Assembly (NCBI GenBank): GCA_965227065.1
Contig: CBDDFN010000020.1
Location: 682,001 to 746,000 of the forward strand
Origin: CBDDFN01 sp965227065
GTDB lineage: Bacteria > Pseudomonadota > Alphaproteobacteria > SPJN01
DNA length: 64,000 nucleotides
Direction: 5' to 3'
The notes below the pieces were generated by a model that worked only from the letters and a program-made list of their open reading frames with translations, searched no databases and had not been told where the DNA came from. Both the position numbers and the translations under genes were made by a program. Shown piece after piece: positions 34,826-41,798 of the stretch (positions within the stretch are counted from its first letter, which is position 1; every line of letters starts with the position of its first letter).

Positions 34826-36217
34826 CTAGCGTTGATCTTCGCGGAAATTACGCACCTGGGCGAGAATGTCTCCCGCCCTTATCCAGCCTGGGGAGCCTTT
34901 GGGCAAGGCCTTGTGGGCGCGGGTCGCGTGGGTAAAGGCATTGGGCGCTGACCCCAACAGTGTGTAGCGTTCGGCGCTGGCAAGCGAGGCCATGCCCTCA
35001 TTGCCTTCATTGTGGTAAACGATCGCCAGCTGGTGCCAGGCAATGGGCAGGTCTCGTTCAATGCGCACAGCATCAAGCAATATTTCTTTGGCTTCGGCAT
35101 CGGCCTCATCGGTTTGCAAGGCGACCAGCGCACGGGCCAGATTGATCTTGAGCAAGGGCTGATCGGGGGCCAGCGCGACCGACCGGCGATGGGGTGCTAC
35201 CGATTGGGCGACCTTGCCTGATTCGAACAGGATCTGGCCGTAAAGCTCAAAATAATAGGGATTGTTGGGATCAAGCCTGATCAGCGCTTCGAGCTCGTGG
35301 ATGGCCTGTTCGATCTCTGCGACCCTGTGAAAGGCAACGGCGCGGGCATAGTGGCCCGCCTGGCTGGTATCGGTTTCAGGATATTTACGCAATACCGTCA
35401 TCGGCTTGTCGAGGAAGCCTGACAGCTTGCCTTGCAGGATCTCCAGGCGCTGATCAAAGGCCGCGGCTTTGGTTGCGTGGAAATAGGGGGATTTTTCGGC
35501 CCCTGCGCGCAAGGTGGCGACCCGCTGGGTTGTCAGCGGGTGGGTGCGAACATAAGGGTCTTGCCGTGCGGCGGATAAAACTTCCTGTTCGGCGAGAATG
35601 CCCATGAACTCGGTAAAGCCCTTGGCGGACCAGCCAATACCTTCAAGATACCGCAATCCGGCCTGATCGGCGGCTGATTCCTGTCCCCGGCTATAGGCCA
35701 GAAGTGAGCGTTCAGCGACATGCTGACCACCTTGCAGGATGGCGATCCCGGCATCGCCTGCGCCGGCCGCAAGGGCGGCCGCGCCCAGAATGGTCGACAA
35801 GATCATCGCCACCCGCGCGGTTTTGAACGCATCGGGCAGGCGGGCAAGGTGTCCGCCCGCAATATGGCCGGTTTCATGGGCGATCACGCCAGCAAGCTGG
35901 CCTGAATTTTCAACCCTTTGGAGCAAGCCGGTATGGATAAACAGGTTCTGGCCACCGGCCACAAAGGCGTTGAGGCTTTTGTCATTGACCAGCAAAAGTT
36001 CGACATTTTGCGGCTCAAGCCCTGCCACGACGAAGATCGGGTCGGACATTTCGCGCACAAATGTCTCGATTTCAGCATCGCGGATGAGCGAAATGCCCTG
36101 CGCGCGCGCTGCCGTGACCTGACTGGCCGCCATGATCAGGGCCAAAATCAGAGCCATTGCAGGGTTACGGCTCCATTGAAGTGGGCGAGCCATTCGATTA
36201 AACCTTGTTGCGAACAT
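34826..36217 (-). CDS. M48 family metalloprotease with TPR repeats (BepA-like)
   Basis: 463 residues. Signal peptide to about residue 40 (the true start could be the ATG at 36193, which has AAGG upstream). The zinc motif HETGH is at 114-118 with the third ligand Glu in GQESAADQAG near 181. The C-terminal half has TPR-like repeats (AIHELEALIRLDPNNPYYFELYG and following). BepA in E. coli degrades stalled LptD and Bam components in the periplasm; the same quality-control role is likely. It leads a two-gene unit with the DsbA-like gene, which fits LptD disulfide chemistry. Confidence 0.92.
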   Translation of the reverse strand: MFATRFNRMARPLQWSRNPAMALILALIMAASQVTAARAQGISLIRDAEIETFVREMSDPIFVVAGLEPQNVELLLVNDKSLNAFVAGGQNLFIHTGLLQRVENSGQLAGVIAHETGHIAGGHLARLPDAFKTARVAMILSTILGAAALAAGAGDAGIAILQGGQHVAERSLLAYSRGQESAADQAGLRYLEGIGWSAKGFTEFMGILAEQEVLSAARQDPYVRTHPLTTQRVATLRAGAEKSPYFHATKAAAFDQRLEILQGKLSGFLDKPMTVLRKYPETDTSQAGHYARAVAFHRVAEIEQAIHELEALIRLDPNNPYYFELYGQILFESGKVAQSVAPHRRSVALAPDQPLLKINLARALVALQTDEADAEAKEILLDAVRIERDLPIAWHQLAIVYHNEGNEGMASLASAERYTLLGSAPNAFTHATRAHKALPKGSPGWIRAGDILAQVRNFREDQR

Positions 36218-36279
36218 TCCACCTGCCGGGTCTGGACGGTTTGACTGGGTTTTGCCAATCGGCGCGATAAACCTAGGAA

Positions 36280-37767
36280 ATGCCGCGCCACAATGGCAAT
36301 CAAAGAGTTGTCATCACCGTGTCATTCGATTTTGTGTCAACCAATTGGGTCAAATCTGTGGCAGGAACCGCCAAAGCGGCCTGTCTTGCGGGCCTGTTGG
36401 CGAGCTGCAGCTTCCTTCCCACCATTGATCTTGGCCTGGTCGAGATCAATCCCAAGGATGAAACCCCTGTCCAGGGTGACGTGGTCGGCTTTGTTTATGC
36501 CGATGAACCGCTGGCGGGGCGTGCGGGGTCTGACATCCTTCTGGAAGGCGGCACAGCCGCCGATGCTGCCACCGCAATCTTCTTTGCCATGGCTGTGACC
36601 TATCCGACCGGCGCGGGGCTCGGCGCGGGTGGCTCTTGCGTGTATTGGGATGCCTCCCAGCAAGCAGCGTTTGGATTTGACTTCCCAAACCAGACAACGG
36701 GTCCTGGCGGAGCTGATTATCCGGTGCCGGGTGCGGTGGCGGGCTTTGGCCAGCTTCATACCTATTATGGCCGTCTGCCCTGGGCGCGGGTTCTGGTGCG
36801 TTCCGAGCTTTATGCCCGCGACGGCTTTTACGCCAGCCGCGCGACCACGCGGTCGATCCGGGGGCTGTCCCCGTCGGTTCGTGGCAATGCCACCTTGCAG
36901 CCGATGGTGCGCGATGTACGCGGTGGCGAAGTGGATGAAGAAAGCGTGATGCGCAATCGCAAGCTTGCCCAGACACTGACCCTGTTGCGGGTCAAAGGCG
37001 CGAAAGACTTCTACAGCGGCGAGCTGGCCCAGCAGATTGTGGCAGCCTCCGAGTTGATGGGCGGCGGGCCTGATGGCCGGGACTTGCTGACCTATAAGGT
37101 TGATGTGTCGGGCGCCACGGTGATCGGCCTGCGCGGCGGTCTGGCCCATCTGGGCGGCACAGGCATGCTGGGTTCACGCTTTGCGCTCAACATGCTGACC
37201 GATTCGACGGTGATGTCGAACATTACCAATCTGTCGATCAGTGCCCGGACACAAGTTTTGCAAATGGTGGAGCAACGCGAACGTGAAGCGGTTGGCCTGC
37301 CCAAAGAAGGCGAGGCGGGCCGCGATGCGGGATCGTCGGGCTTTGCGGTGATTGATATTGCCGGCAATGTCGCGGTTTGCGGCGTCAGCCTGGGCGGACC
37401 GGTCGGCTCGCAACGGCTGGTTGGCGATATGGGATTTGTCTTTGGCAACCCCGTTGAAATTCCTGAAGGCAAAAACGGCTATTCAGGCACGGTGCCGATG
37501 ATCCTGACCCGCAAGGGCCGTTTCCGGGCCGCGATTGTGGGTGCGGGCGGTTACGGATCGGTGGCCGGGGCGTCTGCGCTAGCCGCACCGGACCTGATTG
37601 ACGGTGATGTCAGCCTGAGCTCGCTGATCCGGTTTTCCTCTTCGCCCAAGGCGGGCAAGGTGAGCGGCATCGCCTGCACCGGCGCATCCATCTCAAACGC
37701 TGATGCGTGCGAGGTGGAGCCAAGCCCGCGCGGCTTTGGCCTGGCAGAACGCGTCCGTTCGGAATAG
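36280..37767 (+). CDS. Gamma-glutamyltranspeptidase-like lipoprotein
   Basis: 495 residues as drawn; a GTG at 36319 is an alternative start. A lipobox LLASC puts the lipidated Cys at residue 43. The body matches the GGT fold: LLEGGTAADAATAIFFAMAV and PTGAGLGAGGS (residues 87-119), and GSSGFAVIDIAGNVAVC (351-367). At the place of the GGT autocleavage nucleophile Thr of TTH the sequence reads Ser-Ser-Gly (352-354), so a Ser nucleophile or loss of activity is possible. Glutathione-binding residues are only partly recognisable. Followed after 4 bases by an aminotransferase. Confidence 0.75.
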   Translation: MPRHNGNQRVVITVSFDFVSTNWVKSVAGTAKAACLAGLLASCSFLPTIDLGLVEINPKDETPVQGDVVGFVYADEPLAGRAGSDILLEGGTAADAATAIFFAMAVTYPTGAGLGAGGSCVYWDASQQAAFGFDFPNQTTGPGGADYPVPGAVAGFGQLHTYYGRLPWARVLVRSELYARDGFYASRATTRSIRGLSPSVRGNATLQPMVRDVRGGEVDEESVMRNRKLAQTLTLLRVKGAKDFYSGELAQQIVAASELMGGGPDGRDLLTYKVDVSGATVIGLRGGLAHLGGTGMLGSRFALNMLTDSTVMSNITNLSISARTQVLQMVEQREREAVGLPKEGEAGRDAGSSGFAVIDIAGNVAVCGVSLGGPVGSQRLVGDMGFVFGNPVEIPEGKNGYSGTVPMILTRKGRFRAAIVGAGGYGSVAGASALAAPDLIDGDVSLSSLIRFSSSPKAGKVSGIACTGASISNADACEVEPSPRGFGLAERVRSE

Positions 37768-37771
37768 ACCA

Positions 37772-38920
37772 ATGCAATTGAGCCCTTCGCGGCGCAGCCG
37801 GATTGCCAGCTTCATTGCGATGGATGTGTACCGCGAGGCCAATCTTCTGGCCCAGGACGGGGCTGACATCCTTCATCTGGAAGTTGGTCAGCCGTCGGTC
37901 GGCGCACCCGAAAAGGTGCGCATGGCCGCCAAGGCGGCCATCGACAATGATCAGCTCTCCTATACGGATGCGACCGGGCGGGATGCCTTGCGCGACCGGC
38001 TGGTCCAGCATTATGCCGACCGCTACGGCGTGTCGATCGCGCGCGACCGCATCATTCTGACGACCGGCTCATCGGCGGGGTTTATTCTGGCTTTTCTGGG
38101 CTTGTTTGATGCCGGCGACCGGGTCGGGCTGTTTGAGCCGGGCTATCCCGCTTACCGAAACATCCTTCAAGCGCTTGATCTCGCGCCGGTCTCGATTGGG
38201 GTGCGGGGGGAGAGCAATTTCCGGCCGACACCGGATCATTTGAACGGTGTCGAGCATTTATCGGGCCTGCTGTTGGCGAGCCCCAGCAATCCGACCGGCA
38301 CCATGCTGCATGAGCAGGAACTTGAACCGCTGGTGAAGGCGTGCACCGATCAACACATCACCCTGATCAGTGACGAGATTTATCACGGCATTACGTTTGA
38401 GGGGGATGCGCCCAGCGCGTTGCAATATTCTGATGATGTGATTGTCGTGAACAGTTTTTCCAAATATTACGCCATGACCGGCTGGCGGCTGGGATGGATT
38501 GTGGTCCCCGACGCCATGATCGATACGGTAATCAGGCTTCAGCAAAATCTGTTCATCTCACCGCCAACCTTGCCGCAGATCGCGGCGTTGGCGGCGTTTG
38601 ATGCCACCGGCGAACTTGAGGATAATTGCGCCACCTATCGGCGCAACCGGGACCTTCTGCTCGAGGCATTGCCCAAGCTTGGCTTCGGCAAGATCGCGCC
38701 GGTTGATGGGGCGTTCTATATGTATATTGATGTGTCTGACCGCACCCAGGATGCCACGGCATTTGCTAAAGCCATGCTGCATGAAACCGGCGTGGCGGTG
38801 ACGCCCGGTGTGGATTTCGATCCCGATCAGGGTCATCATTTCATCCGGTTGTGTTTTGCCCGCTCGACCCCTGAAATTGAACAGGCTATCGAGCGGTTGG
38901 CACGCTGGATGCAGGCTTAG
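37772..38920 (+). CDS. Class I/II PLP-dependent aminotransferase
   Basis: 382 residues from the ATG at 37772 (MQLSPSRRSRIASFIAMDV). It contains SPSNPTGTML, LISDEIYHGITF (Asp and Tyr of the PLP site), and the PLP Lys in VNSFSKYYAMTGWRLGW, with the C-terminal Arg in FIRLCFARS. It belongs to the aspartate aminotransferase fold-type I group; substrate is unknown. It starts 4 bases after the GGT-like gene and shares a four-base stop overlap with copB. Confidence 0.9.
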   Translation: MQLSPSRRSRIASFIAMDVYREANLLAQDGADILHLEVGQPSVGAPEKVRMAAKAAIDNDQLSYTDATGRDALRDRLVQHYADRYGVSIARDRIILTTGSSAGFILAFLGLFDAGDRVGLFEPGYPAYRNILQALDLAPVSIGVRGESNFRPTPDHLNGVEHLSGLLLASPSNPTGTMLHEQELEPLVKACTDQHITLISDEIYHGITFEGDAPSALQYSDDVIVVNSFSKYYAMTGWRLGWIVVPDAMIDTVIRLQQNLFISPPTLPQIAALAAFDATGELEDNCATYRRNRDLLLEALPKLGFGKIAPVDGAFYMYIDVSDRTQDATAFAKAMLHETGVAVTPGVDFDPDQGHHFIRLCFARSTPEIEQAIERLARWMQA

Positions 38921-39663
38921 TACCAGAGCCTGATGCCGATCAGGACCGATACAGTTCGTTTGCGTCCGCCCTCGGACTGGACAAGCGCGGAAGTCCGCCC
39001 CACCGCGCGATGCCATTCAATCCCCACATAAGGCGCGATTTCCCGCATGAGGTCATAGCGCAACCGCGCGCCCAGCTCAGCGTGCGACAAGCCCGCGCCC
39101 AACGCGCGGCCGGGGACGTCCTGCGCGGCGAAGGAAAGTTCGGCCCGTGGTGTCAGAATGAGACGCTGGGTCAACAAAAGCTCATATTCGAATTCAAGTG
39201 ATGCGATGAGATCAAGATCATCGCTCAGGGCCGCACTCACATCGGTTTCGATGAAATGGGGTAGCAACCCCGCAAGACCTATGACGGCATGGCTCAATGC
39301 AGGGCCTTCACCCCAAATCTGTTTCAGCCCATATTCCAGGTCGAGAAATGCGCCAATGGGCTGGGTGAGCAGAAATTGTAGTTCCGCTTCATCGGCCTTG
39401 CCGAGATGCAGATCAAACGCGCCTTCGGTCTTGAGTTTAAGTTTTTGCTCATCAGTGCCGTAAGACGCCTCGGCATCCCATACCAGGGATGGATCACCTG
39501 CGCCCGATTGCACCTCGAAACGCTCGGCCATCATGGAGAAAAAGGCGCTGCCGCCATGGTGGTGGTGCAGCATTGCGCGTGCCTTGTCCATCGCGTCATC
39601 ACCGGCCAATGCGGAGGCTGCCAGGAGGCAGGTGACGCCGAGGGCTGACACAAAGCGCATCAT
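38917..39663 (-). CDS. copB: Copper resistance protein B (outer-membrane)
   Basis: 248 residues with a signal peptide ending ASALA. A His run (HHHH at 33-36) follows, then a region of alternating strands ending in an aromatic residue (RLWY), as expected of an outer-membrane beta-barrel of the CopB/PcoB family. It lacks the long Met-rich N-terminal part of many CopB proteins. It is coupled to copA by an ATGA overlap and is part of the CsoR-controlled cassette. Confidence 0.9.
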   Translation of the reverse strand: MMRFVSALGVTCLLAASALAGDDAMDKARAMLHHHHGGSAFFSMMAERFEVQSGAGDPSLVWDAEASYGTDEQKLKLKTEGAFDLHLGKADEAELQFLLTQPIGAFLDLEYGLKQIWGEGPALSHAVIGLAGLLPHFIETDVSAALSDDLDLIASLEFEYELLLTQRLILTPRAELSFAAQDVPGRALGAGLSHAELGARLRYDLMREIAPYVGIEWHRAVGRTSALVQSEGGRKRTVSVLIGIRLWY

Positions 39664-41426
39664 GACGCACCTCCCGACCCATGGTGATGATGATCATGAT
39701 GATGCATGGCAGGGGGCTGCGTGGCAGGCCTGGTGTCGGGTGCGGGTTCATCCAGCACGCGCACAACCCGCATCATGCCGGCGGCCATGTGGTAGAGCAG
39801 GTGGCAATGAAAAGCCCAGTCGCCCACGGCATCGGCGGTGACATCAAAGGACAGTGTCTCGCCGGGCTTTACCACCACCGTGTGCTTGCGCGGTTTGTCG
39901 GGCCCTTCATGGGTGACGAGCTCAAAGAACATGCCATGCAAGTGAACGGGATGGGCCATCATCGTGTCATTGACGAGGGTGAAGCGTACACGCTCATCCC
40001 GATAAAGTATGATGGGGTCTGTGGCGTCGGAAAATTTTATTCCGTCAAAGGACCACATATAGCGGTGCATATTGCTGGTCAGATGCAATTCAATAACGCG
40101 GGAGGGGGCGCGCGTGTCGGGATTGGGCGCCGCGCTTCTTAAATCGCTATAGACCAGCACCCGGTGGGGCTGGTCTTGCAGGCCAAGACCAGGCTCACCC
40201 AACCGGTTTGTGGGCATCATCGCGACCATATCAACGCCGGAGCCCTGTTGATGGTCATGAGATTGACTATGCCCCATGGCCGCATGATCCATGCTTGCGC
40301 CTGACATTTCGCCGTGACCCATATCCTTCATGGTCAACAGCGGGGCGGGGCGCAAAGGCGGGACAGGGGCCTGCATGCCCGGCCGGGGGGCCAGCGTCGC
40401 CCGGCCAAAACCAGATCGGTCCATCGCCTCGGCCATGATGGTAAAGGCCTTGTCCTCGCGCGGCTCAACCAGCACATCGAATGTCTCGGCCACGCCGATC
40501 TGGAATTCATCGGTTTCAACGGGGCTGACGGGCAGGCCGTCCTGCTCGATCACCGTCATGGCAAGGCCGGGAATACGGACATTGAACAGGCTCATGGCCG
40601 CGGCATTGATGATGCGCAAGCGGACGCGCTCACCGGGCTTGAAGAGAGCTGTCCAATTTTCCCCCGGCGCATGGCCATTGATCAGATAGGTGTAGGTTTC
40701 GCCGGTGACATCGGCAATGTCAGTGGGCATCATGCGCATCCGGCCCCAATCCCCGCGGTCTTTGAGGGTGGCATCCAAGCCGTCTGACCGGGCATCGCGC
40801 CAGAAATCGCCGACCGTTCGCTTTTGATAGTTGAAGCTCTCGGCATTGGCCTTGAGTTTGCGAAACAGCCGGTCGGGGTTCATGAAGGTCCAGTCCGACA
40901 GGACGAGTACATAATCGCGATCCGCGTCATAAGGGTCCTGGGTGCGGGGCTCGATAATCAAAGGGCCGTAAAGGCCCGCCTGTTCCTGCATGCCTGAGTG
41001 GGAATGATACCAATAAGTGCCGGTCTGTTTGAGGGTAAAGCGGTAGGTGAAGGTCTCACCACCATTGATGCCGGGAAAGGTAACACCGGGTACGCCGTCC
41101 ATTTCGAAAGGCAGCAAAATTCCGTGCCAGTGGATGGAGCTTTGCTCGCGCAAATGGTTGTGAACTCGTAATGTGACTTCATCGCCTTCGCGCCAGCGCA
41201 GCAGGGGAGCGGGAAGGGTTCCATTGGCTGTATAGGGCCGCGCTGTACGGCCATTAATCATCAGGTCGGTGCGATCAATCGCAAGGTCAAAGTCCTGACC
41301 CGACAGGGCCGAAAGACCGGCCTGTGAGTGACTTTGCGGGCTTTGCGCCCATAAGGGCCGGGTGTTCAGCACGGCAAAGGCTGATGTGGTTGATGCCAGA
41401 AAATGGCGGCGGGTCAGGCGAGACAT
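39660..41426 (-). CDS. copA: Copper resistance multicopper oxidase CopA
   Basis: 588 residues with a Tat leader (TRRHFLASTTSAFAVL). Copper sites: HWHG at 99-102, HSHSG at 141-145, HPVHLHG near 510 and HCHLLYHMAAGMM near 540 (type 1-3 ligands). A Met/His-rich stretch (about 366-395, with DMGHGEM and MDHAAMGHS) and a terminal His-rich tail likely bind extra copper. Periplasmic PcoA/CopA oxidases detoxify Cu(I). Transcribed with copB from the operator region shared with the csoR-like gene. Confidence 0.95.
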   Translation of the reverse strand: MSRLTRRHFLASTTSAFAVLNTRPLWAQSPQSHSQAGLSALSGQDFDLAIDRTDLMINGRTARPYTANGTLPAPLLRWREGDEVTLRVHNHLREQSSIHWHGILLPFEMDGVPGVTFPGINGGETFTYRFTLKQTGTYWYHSHSGMQEQAGLYGPLIIEPRTQDPYDADRDYVLVLSDWTFMNPDRLFRKLKANAESFNYQKRTVGDFWRDARSDGLDATLKDRGDWGRMRMMPTDIADVTGETYTYLINGHAPGENWTALFKPGERVRLRIINAAAMSLFNVRIPGLAMTVIEQDGLPVSPVETDEFQIGVAETFDVLVEPREDKAFTIMAEAMDRSGFGRATLAPRPGMQAPVPPLRPAPLLTMKDMGHGEMSGASMDHAAMGHSQSHDHQQGSGVDMVAMMPTNRLGEPGLGLQDQPHRVLVYSDLRSAAPNPDTRAPSRVIELHLTSNMHRYMWSFDGIKFSDATDPIILYRDERVRFTLVNDTMMAHPVHLHGMFFELVTHEGPDKPRKHTVVVKPGETLSFDVTADAVGDWAFHCHLLYHMAAGMMRVVRVLDEPAPDTRPATQPPAMHHHDHHHHGSGGAS

Positions 41427-41450
41427 GATTGATCTTCGTCACGATATACA

Positions 41451-41471
41451 ATATACCCCTATAGGGTATAT
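41451..41471. promoter_or_regulatory. CsoR-type operator between copA and csoR
   Basis: An inverted repeat with arms ATATACCC and GGGTATAT around a short centre lies in the 57-base gap between the divergent copA and csoR genes. Its C/G-tract arms with AT flanks resemble known CsoR-family operators. It ends right before the GGAGG ribosome site of csoR (41472-41476), so bound repressor would block csoR and also the copA promoter, whose AT-rich -10 region overlaps it. Confidence 0.75.
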
Positions 41472-41483
41472 GGAGGCGCACAA

Positions 41484-41765
41484 ATGTCAACATGCGACGA
41501 TGAGAAGTCGGCCATTGTAAAACGCATCAACCGGGTTGAGGGCCAGGTGCGGGGGATAGGGCAGATGGTGGAGAATGATCGCTACTGTCTTGATATCCTG
41601 CACCAAGTCTCGGCAATCCGGGCCGCATTGGGACGGGTTGAAGACGATATTTTGAAGCGCCATGCCGCCCATTGCGTGGAAGAGGCGATCATGTCGGGAA
41701 AGCCCGGTGAACAGCGCGAGAAATTCAATGAGCTGATTGATCTGATGCGCAAAACAAAACGGTGA
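41484..41765 (+). CDS. csoR: CsoR/RcnR family copper-sensing repressor
   Basis: 93 residues, all helical. The Cu(I) ligand pattern of CsoR is complete: Cys35, His60, Cys64 with the correct spacing (25 and 4), which argues against FrmR or RcnR function. The N-terminal IVKRINRVEGQVRGIGQMVE is the usual DNA-facing helix. Copper binding should release the operator just upstream, inducing copA-copB and itself. A ribosome site GGAGG lies 7 bases before the ATG. Confidence 0.92.
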   Translation: MSTCDDEKSAIVKRINRVEGQVRGIGQMVENDRYCLDILHQVSAIRAALGRVEDDILKRHAAHCVEEAIMSGKPGEQREKFNELIDLMRKTKR

Positions 41766-41798
41766 GAAGAAGGATCCCTCTCACCGCTTTTAATTTTT
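41760..41798. terminator. Bidirectional terminator between csoR and rne
   Basis: An 8-bp stem CGGTGAGA / TCTCACCG (41760-41767 and 41779-41786) is followed on the plus strand by CTTTTAATTTTT and on the minus strand by TTTTGTTTT, so it can stop transcripts from both convergent genes. The csoR stop codon TGA lies in the left arm; the rne stop codon lies in the right T run. Confidence 0.8.
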
